19,247 bases of DNA from Polyangiaceae bacterium (GTDB lineage Bacteria > Myxococcota > Polyangia > Polyangiales > Polyangiaceae), in contig JAICTU010000128.1 of NCBI GenBank assembly GCA_025936205.1, forward strand, positions 1-19,247, in the 5' to 3' direction. How positions within the stretch are numbered: position 1 is the first letter of the stretch; each line of letters begins with the position of its first letter. Of this stretch, positions 8,251 through 14,971 are shown piece after piece. Position numbers and translations under genes: made by a program. The notes beneath the pieces were generated by a model. The model worked only from the letters and a program-made list of their open reading frames with translations, searched no databases and was not told the DNA's origin.

Positions 8251-8294
8251 GGGCTCGGCCCCTCGCGACACCGTCAGGCACCAGAATATGCCCG
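8251..8294 (-). repeat. 44-bp repeat, copy A
   Basis: Read on the minus strand it begins CGGGCATATTCTGGTG and ends GGGGCCGAGCCC. It matches copy B (11847-11890) at about 35 of 44 positions by eye, and copy C (16728-16771) mainly at the two ends. The outer GGGC and GCCC are complementary, so the unit can fold back. It lies 5 nt after the stop of the nuclease-translocase gene. Confidence 0.7.
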
Positions 8295-8310
8295 CTGCTC
8301 GGCCTGGCTT

Positions 8311-8340
8311 CCGTCGCAGCGGCGGCGGGTCCCTTTTTTT
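8311..8340 (+). terminator. Rho-independent-like terminator of the three-gene operon
   Basis: CCGTCGC (8311-8317) can pair with GCGGCGG (8322-8328), with one G-U pair and a four-base loop. A run of seven Ts follows at 8334-8340 after a 5-nt spacer. It lies 66 nt beyond the operon's stop codon. The spacer is longer than ideal. Confidence 0.45.
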
Positions 8341-8345
8341 CTGAC

Positions 8346-8375
8346 GAAGTCATGTTCCTCGAGGAACTTCACTTC
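8346..8375. repeat. Imperfect 30-nt palindrome between convergent genes
   Basis: Left half GAAGTCATGTTCCTC and right half GAGGAACTTCACTTC are complementary at 13 of 15 positions, with a perfect 14-nt core (8354-8367). It sits between the convergent stop codons at 8245 and 8496. It may be a bidirectional terminator or a protein-binding site. No other feature was found in the rest of this 250-bp gap apart from a short AAGGGTCA direct repeat near 8411 and 8422. Confidence 0.45.
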
Positions 8376-8495
8376 CCGCTGGCAGAGTAGCGCCTCGGAC
8401 AGCCTGCGTTGAAGGGTCAAGGAAGGGTCAGGCCACGTTGCCAGTGCGTGCCACGTTGGACGAGCAGCAGCGCAGGCCGAACGAGCAGCGCTGCC

Positions 8496-9914
8496 CTACA
8501 CGAACAACTCATCCAATACCCGCCGGTCCTGATCTGCCGCCCCAAAGTCATCAATGTAATTCCCATCCGCCTTCCGCAACCCCGCCGCCGACCCAATCGT
8601 GTTGAGCACGCGAGCGTGATTGCTGTCGTCGGAGTCGCCGTTGATGCGGATGTATTGCCCCTGACGCAGCACGCCGCCCGCGCTGCCGGCGATGATGACG
8701 GGGCAGTTCTTGGCGCCGTGCGCGGGGCCGTTGCCGAGGTCGTTCACCCAGATGGCCATGCCCGCGTCGAGCAAGGTGCCGGTCGGCAGCTGGTAGGCGG
8801 CGAGCTTGTCGAGCAGGTGCTTGAAGGCCTGAGCGAACTGCACGTCGATGCGGTGGTGCAATACGTCCGAGCCCTGGATGATGGCGCCGCTGTCACCGTC
8901 GCTCTGCCGGCGGTGGGAGATGAAGTGGTAGTTCTCCATCTGGGCGCCGGTGGTGGGATCGCGATAGCGGGTGGAGTTGTCGTTGCCGCTGCCGATCTGG
9001 ATGGCGACGCTGCGCGTCTGTCCGCATGCGACGGCGAGGGCCGCCACGTCCATGTGCAGGCGCGCGGTGGCGAGCACGACGTCGCCGTCGTCGAGGGCGT
9101 CGCCTGTGCCGTGCAGCGCGCGCTGCTGCGCCTCGTCGATGCGGCACGCCAGTGAGACCTCCACGTCGCGCAGGCTCGACAGGTGCAGGTCGAGCCGCTG
9201 GCGATCGGTGCTGGAGAGCTCGGGGCGCTCGAGCAGGCTGGAGAGCTGCGAGCGCACGAGGTCGTTGATGCTGCGCTGCCGCAACGAGCGCCGCGAGGGC
9301 ATGTCCGAGGAGCCCTGCGCGGCGCCGCCGGTCAAGCTCTGGTAGGCGTCATAGGGATCGGTGATCGCGCTGCGGCGATTGCCGGGGCCGCGATAGGAGA
9401 TGCAAGGCCCGCCGAGCCAGCCGCCGGTGCGGCCCGTGTACAGGAACAAGGAGTCGCTGCCGTTCGGATTCAGCTCGCGCCCGATGCGGTGGTCCAGCGA
9501 CTCGCCGTTGGCCTCGGAGTTGCCGCCCTGACCTTCCTGGACGGGGCCCTGCGCGGTGAGCAATTGCAGCGCGCCGCGCGCATGACCATCGCCATAATTG
9601 AACGTGGACATGTTCACGTTGCCGACGACCAGCAGCCGATCGGCATAGCTCGCGAGCTCGGCGAGCGCGCGATCGGCGAGCGTGTCCGGCGTGAGCGGAC
9701 CCGGGGCAGTGGGCCAGAAACGCTCCGGCTCCTGACCGAGCTCGTTCGTGTCCTGCGCGGTGGCGACCCCGTTCGCCTGCCGAAAGAAGATCGCGAACGG
9801 CGGAGCGCTCGATGCCTGCGCCCACGCGGAGCGAGGCCGCACACCTTCCAGCAAGGGCAGACCGAGCAGCGCGCCGCCGAGCCCCTTCAGCACCAGGCGC
9901 CGATTCATCTTCAT
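8496..9914 (-). CDS. DUF1552 family secreted protein (Tat signal)
   Basis: The 472-residue protein begins with a twin-arginine signal peptide: NRRLVLKGLGGALLGLPLLE, then a cleavage region near AWAQA. The body fits the DUF1552 (HXXSHH-type) family of planctomycetes and myxobacteria. Matching landmarks are the early AIFFRQANG, VGNVNMSTFNYGDGHARGA, IGRELNP, GPGNRRSAITDPYDAYQSL, SLRDVEVSLACRIDEAQQ and the C-terminal GMAIWVNDLGNGPAHGAKN, VIIAGSAGGVLRQGQYI. The Tat signal implies folding in the cytoplasm, probably with a cofactor, before export. The ATG overlaps the stop of the upstream DUF1592-type gene (ATGA), so the two form an operon, as they do in other genomes. The biochemical role of this pair is not established; the cytochrome-like domains of the partner suggest a redox function in the periplasm. 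Confidence 0.88.
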   Translation of the reverse strand: MKMNRRLVLKGLGGALLGLPLLEGVRPRSAWAQASSAPPFAIFFRQANGVATAQDTNELGQEPERFWPTAPGPLTPDTLADRALAELASYADRLLVVGNVNMSTFNYGDGHARGALQLLTAQGPVQEGQGGNSEANGESLDHRIGRELNPNGSDSLFLYTGRTGGWLGGPCISYRGPGNRRSAITDPYDAYQSLTGGAAQGSSDMPSRRSLRQRSINDLVRSQLSSLLERPELSSTDRQRLDLHLSSLRDVEVSLACRIDEAQQRALHGTGDALDDGDVVLATARLHMDVAALAVACGQTRSVAIQIGSGNDNSTRYRDPTTGAQMENYHFISHRRQSDGDSGAIIQGSDVLHHRIDVQFAQAFKHLLDKLAAYQLPTGTLLDAGMAIWVNDLGNGPAHGAKNCPVIIAGSAGGVLRQGQYIRINGDSDDSNHARVLNTIGSAAGLRKADGNYIDDFGAADQDRRVLDELFV

Positions 9915-11602
9915 GGTAGCTCCTTCGTGCTGCGAGTCACGAACGCGGGAGACTCAGCGATGCGCACGATCAACTCGACGATCGACGCGCCCCCGAGCGA
10001 GGCGTCCGTGAGCGCACTGATCAACGGATCATCGACGGGGTCGCGCTTGCGTCCAAAGGCGTATTCGACCAGGTGGGAGGAGTAGCACTCGTGCGCCTGC
10101 CGGCTCTGCCCGAGCGCGTCGGCGAGCTCGACCGAATTGGCGATCTGGCGCTGCTGACCGTCGAGGTTGGGCGATGTGTGCGCATCGACGACCTCTCCGT
10201 GATCCATCGTCCGGTATGCGCCGGCTGCGTCGTAGTTCTCGAACGTGAACCCGAGCGGATTGATGATCGTGCCGTGACAGGCCTTGCACACCGGCGAGCT
10301 CTCCGTGTGATTCGCCACGATCTCGCGGTTCGTCCCGTTCTGGATGGGCGGCAGCGGAGGCACACCGTCCGGCGGTGCCGCGATGCCGATGCACAGCACG
10401 CGGGTGGCGATGAACACCCCGCGATGGATCGGATCCGGGTTGGTGCTGGTCGCGTTCGAAGCCAGAAAGCCCACCTGATTGAAGATGCCGCGCCGCTGGT
10501 TCTCGGGCAGGCTGACCTTGACGAAATCCGCGCCGAAGTTCCCGCTCACGCCATACACCGGCGCGAGGTCCTTGTTCACGAACGCCTGACTCGACGTCAT
10601 CAAATCCTGGAAGTTCCCGGCCTGACCCAGCACCAGGTCGTCGATGAACATCCGGCTCGACGTGCGCACGCTCTCGGCGAAGCTCGCTGGCAAGCTCGGG
10701 AACACCTTGGGCGAAGGATTGATGTTCTCGAACTTCTCGAACTCGAGCAGCTGGTCATGAAAGCCAACCACCGCATCGTGAGCGGCCGGCGTCGCGAGCA
10801 AGCGCAGCGCCTCGCGCCGCACATCGCTCGGGCTCGCGAGATGCCCGGTGCGAGCCGCCGCCAGCAACCCATCATCGGGAATGCTGTTCGTCAGCAAGAA
10901 GCTGAGGCGCTGCGCGAGCTCATAGCCCGTGAGCGGAATGGTCGCCCCGCTCACCGCTGTGCTCGACTCGACCCGATACAGAAAGAACGGCGAGCGCAGG
11001 AACGCCTCGAGCAACATGCGAACGCCCGCCGTGAACCCGCTCACATCATCGTAAGCGGTCTTGCCCAGCTCGAACAGCTTCACATAAGCATCGACCTCGG
11101 ACGTCTCGAGCGGACGCCGAAACGCTCGCTCACCGAACACGGTGATGAACAAGCGCACCCGCTCCTGATCGTTGCCGGTGTCGGTCGGGAGCAGGCGAGC
11201 GAGCAGGGCGGAGTCATTCGTGACGCGCGCGGCGAGCGACTCGGCTGCGCTCGCGTAGGCGCCGGAGAGCACCTGATCGACCTCCAGCGCGACCTGATCG
11301 TTGTCGAAGGCGTAGCCGGCCGTGCGGGCGTCGGAAGGGAACGTCTGACTGAGCCCCGGCGTCTCTTTCAGCCGCAGCAGGTCACGCACCGAATTCTCCC
11401 ACTGGGTGTGGGTGAGCCGCGCAAAGCGACCTGCGGGTGCCGGAGTGCCGACGGGCTCCTCGCTGCTCTCGGTCGAGACCGTGCTCGCGCTACTTTGGGC
11501 GGGCGCTGAGCTGTCCGGGTCACCGAGGCTGGTCGAACATGCGCACGCGCCGAGCAGCGCCACGGACCAGCGTGTGAAGGGCAGGGGGCTGCGGAGGCGC
11601 AT
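9911..11602 (-). CDS. DUF1592/DUF1588 cytochrome-like lipoprotein
   Basis: The 563-residue protein has an N-terminal lipoprotein signal (ALLGACACS) and a Ser/Thr/Pro-rich linker. The domains then follow the order of the planctomycete-type cytochrome-like proteins: FARLTHTQWENSVRDLL (DUF1587-like start), a helical region (DUF1595-like, RLFITVFGERAFRRPLE), DUF1592 (SPFFLYRVE, YELAQRLSFLLTNSIPDDGLL), DUF1588 (RRGIFNQVGFLASNATSTNPDPIHRGVFI, PVCKACHGTIINPLGFTFEN, with CxxCH for haem c or a haem-c-like site) and DUF1585 at the end (VELADALGQS, LVEYAFGRK). The stretch CxxCH near residue 436 is the only canonical haem motif. It overlaps the DUF1552 gene by 4 nt. It is probably anchored at a membrane and faces the periplasm. 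The paired families are well recognised, their substrate is not. Confidence 0.88.
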   Translation of the reverse strand: MRLRSPLPFTRWSVALLGACACSTSLGDPDSSAPAQSSASTVSTESSEEPVGTPAPAGRFARLTHTQWENSVRDLLRLKETPGLSQTFPSDARTAGYAFDNDQVALEVDQVLSGAYASAAESLAARVTNDSALLARLLPTDTGNDQERVRLFITVFGERAFRRPLETSEVDAYVKLFELGKTAYDDVSGFTAGVRMLLEAFLRSPFFLYRVESSTAVSGATIPLTGYELAQRLSFLLTNSIPDDGLLAAARTGHLASPSDVRREALRLLATPAAHDAVVGFHDQLLEFEKFENINPSPKVFPSLPASFAESVRTSSRMFIDDLVLGQAGNFQDLMTSSQAFVNKDLAPVYGVSGNFGADFVKVSLPENQRRGIFNQVGFLASNATSTNPDPIHRGVFIATRVLCIGIAAPPDGVPPLPPIQNGTNREIVANHTESSPVCKACHGTIINPLGFTFENYDAAGAYRTMDHGEVVDAHTSPNLDGQQRQIANSVELADALGQSRQAHECYSSHLVEYAFGRKRDPVDDPLISALTDASLGGASIVELIVRIAESPAFVTRSTKELP

Positions 11603-12008
11603 GGCTCACGATACCGCATCTGACACGAAGAGGGACACAGTCCGGCAGCGAGGGTGCTGAGCGTTTGCCTCAATCGTGCGTGCCCACAGCATTCCGGGCC
11701 GCAACTGCCGCGACTTTCGCGTCAGAACGCCGCCTGAAGGTAGCGGAGAGCCCAGCCGAACTGCTGGATCCAGGGCGAGTGCGATCGTCCTCGTCGGACG
11801 CGATCTCCCGGATCAGAGGCTGCAATCCCCACGCAAGGCATCGGATGGGCTCGACCCTTCACGACACCTGAAGTCACCAGGATATGCCCCACTGCCGCTG
11901 CGGCGGACATGAGGAGCGCCGAGGGCTCGCAACTTTGCAGGCATGCGCGAGCGTCCGCGAGCGGTGACTCGAGTTAATAAACAGCCACGTCCAGCGCCAC
12001 TGACCTGC
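11603..12008. other. Intergenic stretch with one 44-bp repeat copy
   Basis: No gene could be supported between the divergent lipoprotein gene and the sigma-like gene. Short reading frames on both strands (for example minus 11722-11910) owe their similarity to other parts of the window only to the 44-bp repeat. A small AT-rich patch near 11974-11982 may be part of a promoter for the sigma-like gene. Confidence 0.55.
11847..11890 (-). repeat. 44-bp repeat, copy B
   Basis: On the minus strand it begins GGGGCATATCCTGGTG and ends AAGGGTCGAGCCC. It contains CTTCA-GGTGTCG-TGAAG, a 5-bp stem with a 7-nt loop. It has the same length as copies A (8251-8294) and C (16728-16771). It marks the left border of the region of decayed defence genes. 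Confidence 0.7.
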
Positions 12009-12677
12009 ATGAGCGTCCCGCAGATCCAGCTGGAACCCGCCCCACTTCTGCAGCAGGCGGTGGCCTTCCAACCACAGTCGCAGCGAGGCAAGAACTTTCG
12101 CCACGAACTGCTCGTGGAACTGTCCGTGCGTGGCACACGCAGCGCAGGCAGCCGATGGATGAAGGTGGTCGGCTTCGAACTGGAACAAACGCTGAAGTGC
12201 TTGCTGGGTCCCGACGCACCCATCGAACCGTTGCTGGAGAGCGCCCGCTTCCAGGCCCTCAGCGCCTGGCCACCGCCCGGCGACCAGCCGCTCTCCATTT
12301 GGGTACGGAGCATCGCCACGGCCATCGCGCTCAGCCACCTGAAGGCGGAGCCATCCCCAACGAGCAGTGACGACGTGCGCGAAGGCGGCATTCGCGAGGT
12401 CCTGTCCCATCTCTATGCGAAGCTGCGTGCGGCGCGACCGCAGGAGCATCTCGCCTTCGCGCTCGTCGACATCAATGGCAGCTCGGTCAGCGAAGCCGCT
12501 GCGATCCTTCGTTTACCGCCGGCGACCATCGTTCAGTGCGCCGCGCGGGTGCGGCGCCAGCTGCTGTTCGCTGCCCGGCGAGATCGCCTGCTGCTCCGAT
12601 ACCTGTGCATTGCGCTGCGCTGGCAGACCATCTCGCGAGGAATCTCCTCGGCGGCCTCGCCGCTTGCCGGAAACTGA
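12009..12677 (+). CDS. Diverged ECF-like sigma-70 family protein
   Basis: About 222 residues from the ATG at 12009; the frame is open back to an ATG at 11943, but the extra 22 residues look non-coding. The order of segments follows an ECF sigma factor. VVGFELEQTLKCLLGPDAPI with SIWVRSIATAIALSHLKAE stands where region 2 should be. EVLSHLYAKLRAARPQEHLA, INGSSVSEAAAILRLPPATI and VQCAARVRRQLLFAARRD stand where the region 4 helix-turn-helix should be, followed by a basic helix. Region 2 lacks the usual DDxxQ core, so promoter melting by this protein is doubtful. No anti-sigma gene lies beside it and no Shine-Dalgarno sequence is clear. It could be a decaying sigma gene or a specialised DNA-binding derivative. 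Confidence 0.5.
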   Translation: MSVPQIQLEPAPLLQQAVAFQPQSQRGKNFRHELLVELSVRGTRSAGSRWMKVVGFELEQTLKCLLGPDAPIEPLLESARFQALSAWPPPGDQPLSIWVRSIATAIALSHLKAEPSPTSSDDVREGGIREVLSHLYAKLRAARPQEHLAFALVDINGSSVSEAAAILRLPPATIVQCAARVRRQLLFAARRDRLLLRYLCIALRWQTISRGISSAASPLAGN

Positions 12678-12743
12678 CGACGGCCCGTTCCACGTGGGGA
12701 GCGAGCGGCGACGAGCACACGCTGCTCGACGGCGTCCGCGCGT

Positions 12744-13142
12744 TCAGAGCCAGTCTTCGAGCTGGAGCCCTGCGACTTGGCTGAAGTGGCGCTCGTTGTT
12801 CGTGACCAGGATCACGCCGAGCGTGAGAGCATGCGCGGCGATTTGGGTATCGAGCTCGCCGATCGGCGTGCCCTTGCGCTCGAGAGCGGCATACAACTCG
12901 CCGTAGCGTGTTGCTTCTGCCTCGCCGAAGGGCGCGACCGTGAAGGGGGTGAGAAATCGGTCGATCAGGGAATGAAGCTTTTTCGATTGGCGCTTTTCAG
13001 CGCCGTAGCGCAGCTCGGCGACGGTGATGGCGCTGATGCAGATGGAGGACGGCTTGCGAGAGAGCAGCCGCAGGGCCACACGCCCTTGATCCTTGAACAC
13101 GAAGCTCACCGTGTTCGTGTCGAGCATGTGAGAGGCAGTCAT
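12744..13142 (-). CDS. vapC: VapC toxin, PIN-domain ribonuclease
   Basis: The 132-residue protein is full length for VapC. The acidic active-site residues of the PIN domain are present: D8 in MLDTN, E43 in VAELRYGAE, D98 in GELDTQIAAHAL, and the final polar position in TNNERHF (N115/N116). VapC enzymes are Mg-dependent endoribonucleases that cut tRNA or rRNA when freed from VapB. The ATG overlaps the antitoxin stop (ATGA), giving coupled translation. This is the only toxin-antitoxin pair in the region without visible damage, so it is likely still active or was recently acquired. The RNA target cannot be predicted from sequence. Confidence 0.9.
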   Translation of the reverse strand: MTASHMLDTNTVSFVFKDQGRVALRLLSRKPSSICISAITVAELRYGAEKRQSKKLHSLIDRFLTPFTVAPFGEAEATRYGELYAALERKGTPIGELDTQIAAHALTLGVILVTNNERHFSQVAGLQLEDWL

Positions 13143-13375
13143 TCAAACGGGTCTCGCTTCGGCGTCTTTGCTGGCGGCGGGCGCGGGATATCGTCCGTCC
13201 AGGCACCGACCAGCTCGCCGAAGTCCTCTGGCCATTCGTCGACAGGCTCCAGGATGATGCGGTTGCCCTCGCGACGGACCACCACCTCGGTCGCATCTTC
13301 GGGGAACCGACACGACTGGGGCAGCCGAACCGCCTGGCTGCCGCCGTTCTGGAAAAGCTTCGCCCGCTGAGCCAC
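13139..13375 (-). CDS. vapB: VapB antitoxin, AbrB/SpoVT-type
   Basis: The 78-residue protein has a swapped-hairpin AbrB-type DNA-binding N-terminus: AKLFQNGGSQAVRLPQSCRF, then EVVVRREGNRIILEPV. The acidic/Pro-rich C-terminal tail (GELVGAWTDDIPRP) would wrap the VapC active site. The start is GTG at 13375. It lies directly against the edge of a 30-nt palindrome, leaving no room for a Shine-Dalgarno sequence, so the message may be leaderless or translation may begin without one. An ATG four bases upstream is in another frame and gives no VapB sequence. VapB with VapC would bind the palindrome and repress its own promoter. Confidence 0.9.
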   Translation of the reverse strand: MAQRAKLFQNGGSQAVRLPQSCRFPEDATEVVVRREGNRIILEPVDEWPEDFGELVGAWTDDIPRPPPAKTPKRDPFE

Positions 13376-13405
13376 GCATTGTATATACTATAGTATATAC
13401 AATGC
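13376..13405 (-). promoter_or_regulatory. 30-nt palindromic operator/promoter of vapBC
   Basis: A perfect 30-nt palindrome with half-site GCATTGTATATACTA. It contains TATACT and TATAGT, either of which can serve as a -10 element. It begins at the base next to the vapB start and ends 1 nt from the stop of the broken AbiEi-like gene. AT-rich palindromes here are typical VapBC operators. Its AT content stands out strongly from the surrounding GC-rich DNA. Confidence 0.75.
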
Positions 13406-13406
13406 G

Positions 13407-14079
13407 TCAAGTGCAGCCATCGACCAGCTCGACAATGGCTTTCGTGCCGTACTCCACAGCCATCGCACGCAGTCGGCTCGCGTCGAAACGGCCCTCGCGC
13501 AATGCGATCACGAGGTTCTGCAGTAGCTCGCTGAGGGACGCCCCGGCCATGTCGTGATGCCGCAGCAGATCGATGACGAACCACTCTGGCGAAGGGCTCT
13601 CTGGAAACACACGCGGCGCAGGAGGAAGCGCCGCCCGTCCAGCAGGAACTCGCCGGTGCGCTGGGTGTTGTAGACGAGCGCCGCGGCGAACCTCGACGTC
13701 GACCCGAGCCGGAGCGCGTTCCAGCGCGGTGGACCGGAGATGAGGAAAGGTTCTCCGCCAAGGAATGCGCCCAGCAGCACCTCGTCCGCAACCGGCGCCG
13801 GACCGGACTTGGACGCGACCGGAGCGTAATAGAGCCCATGCGCTGCCTCTCGTGCTTGCCCTCATGCACCAGGCGCCGAGCCAGACGAGCTGGGTTCTTG
13901 CCCCAAGGTGCGAGGTCCCGCGTGCGGTAGCGACGTCGCGGATGGTCCTCGGGCAAGAGCTGGGGAGCAGGGAAGCGAGAGCTGCTGTGCCGGTAGGCCA
14001 GAGGGTCCTCGAACAGACCACGGGCTCGCACATGCTGGGCCAAAAAGGGCTGAACGTATCGTAGATCATACTCATTCAT
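13407..14079 (-). pseudogene. AbiEi-like antitoxin (type IV toxin-antitoxin), broken by two frameshifts
   Basis: Three frames give one protein. Frame one, from the ATG at 14079: MNEYDLRYVQPFLAQHV ... YRTRDLAPWGKNPARLARRL with EGKHE. Near 13835 the reading moves to a second frame: HGLYYAPVA, ADEVLLGAFLGGEPFLISG, PPRWNALRLGSTSRFAAALV, then DGRRFLLRRVC. Near 13610 it moves to the third: FPESPSPEWFVIDLLRHHDM to the stop at 13407. A winged-helix N-terminus ending in a GKLxRxxxGLYxxP-like segment is the hallmark of AbiEi-type antitoxins. These normally precede an AbiEii nucleotidyltransferase toxin; none follows here, and vapBC occupies that place. The family call rests on the GLYYAPV motif and overall pattern, so it is moderate; the broken frame is clear. 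Confidence 0.6.
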
Positions 14080-14388
14080 GGCTGCTGCGACCGAGCGCGT
14101 CACCGTCACCCTGCCGCTGGAGCTCGTCGAAGGCATCGACTGCGTCGATCGAAACCGCGGTCGTTTCATGGCGCAGGCTGTCCAGCACGAGCTGCTGCGT
14201 CGGCGCCGGGAAGGGCTACTTCGATCGCTTGCGAGCCCGCACCGGGAGGCGGTGGCGTTCAGCGAGATAGGTCTCGAGGATTGGGGTGCGAATCTTCCCC
14301 CGCTGGTGACGAGGGCCTCGTCGATGAGACAGCGGCCAAGTCGGTACGCTGGGTCGAGGGGCAGGGCTGGGTCGAGGATTCCGAGTGA
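14078..14388 (+). pseudogene. Ribbon-helix-helix antitoxin of a MazEF-like pair, frameshifted
   Basis: From the ATG at 14078, ERVTVTLPLELVEGIDCVDR with RGRFMAQAVQHELLRRRR is a ribbon-helix-helix DNA-binding domain. It is followed by LEDWGANLP. At the run of five Cs (14297-14301) a one-base change breaks the frame: the natural continuation, AGDEGLVDETAAKSVRWVEG and QGWVEDSE, is in the next frame and stops at 14386-14388. That stop overlaps the GTG of the MazF remnant (GTGA), so the two were a coupled antitoxin-toxin pair. The ATG shares bases with the ATG of the opposite AbiEi-like gene. One homopolymer indel could be a sequencing error, but the toxin next to it is damaged independently. Confidence 0.7.
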
Positions 14389-14573
14389 TCCTCGAGCGCG
14401 GCTCATCCTGGTCGCAATGGATTCTGACGGTAGGCCATGCGCAACGAGGGACGCGCGTGTGGTGGCGGTGCGCGATCCGGCGGTCAGCGCTGACCAGCGG
14501 GTTCCGGTTGTGGCGGTCGTGCCCAGCACGGAACAGCTGGGGACGGGCGCTCTTGGTCCCGAGCTCTCGATGA
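14385..14573 (+). pseudogene. MazF/PemK-like endoribonuclease toxin remnant
   Basis: From the GTG at 14385, ILERGSSWSQWILTVGHAQR plus GTR corresponds to the first strands of MazF (RGxxWxxxLxxTxGHEQxGxR). Near 14450 the frame shifts by one base, and VVAVRDPAVSADQRVPVVAV with VPSTEQLGTGALGPEL continues the same fold. The rest of the toxin is missing. The sequence passes directly into LDDVDDFRRELTETP, a tail that belongs to a different protein. MazF enzymes cut mRNA; this copy is dead. The typical SH3-like core order and the neighbouring antitoxin support the call. Confidence 0.7.
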
Positions 14574-14613
14574 TGTGGACGACTTCCGGCGTGAGCTGAC
14601 TGAGACGCCGTGA
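14566..14613 (+). pseudogene. C-terminal tail of a second antitoxin
   Basis: A short open stretch encodes LDDVDDFRRELTETP and ends at a TGA that overlaps the GTG of the PIN-type toxin remnant at 14610. Such an overlap is the usual antitoxin-toxin spacing, so this is probably all that is left of the antitoxin partner of the PIN toxin, fused by deletion to the broken MazF. The peptide is too short to name a family. Confidence 0.4.
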
Positions 14614-14971
14614 TCGTCATCGCCGACACGACACCTCTGCTCTACCTGTCGCGTGTCGGTCAGCTCGAGCTGCTTCGGAAGATCCATCAACAGATTACTG
14701 TCCCTCTGACCGTCTGGCGGGAGGTCGTGATGGCTCGCCCCGACGCAGCGGGGGTGAACTCTTTGCGTGCAGCCAGCTGGATCGCAAGGGCCGCGCCGCC
14801 GCGCGAGAAAGAGCGCTCAAAGTGCGCGGCACGCTCGGCGTACTGGTGGAAGCACGGCGTGCCGGCTACCTCGTGTCGCTGCGCTCGGTGCTGGACGAGC
14901 TGCGCGCCGAGGGGTTCCGCGTCGCGACCGCGTTGGTTACGGAAGCTTTGCGACAAGTGGGCGAGGAATAG
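14610..14971 (+). pseudogene. DUF3368-type PIN toxin with deleted middle
   Basis: The start (GTG at 14610) gives IVIADTTPLLYLSRVGQLEL, then ITVPLTVWREVV and AASWI, which is the N-terminus of DUF3368/PIN proteins. At about 14775-14790 the reading passes to another frame: LDRKGRAAARERALKVRGTL followed by GVLVEARRAGYLVSLRSVLD and a TAG at 14969-14971, the family's C-terminus. The middle third, which contains the remaining acidic catalytic residues (DxGEAEAIALA-type region), is missing. The toxin is inactive. The next defence-gene remnant starts at the very next bases. Confidence 0.75.

Noticed and set aside
10073..11509. A 478-codon plus-strand frame opposite the DUF1592-type gene
   Set aside because: Composition is that of an antisense frame, and the minus strand carries the known domain order and the CxxCH motif.
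12997..14529. A 510-codon minus-strand frame covering several small genes
   Set aside because: Only its part near 13830-14079 belongs to a gene (the AbiEi-like remnant); the rest runs antisense to or across vapB, vapC and the antitoxin in the wrong frame.
14767..14970. N-terminal extension of the DrmD-like frame over the PIN toxin
   Set aside because: This part is out of frame with the PIN sequence and has no helicase similarity; helicase sequence starts at about 14971.
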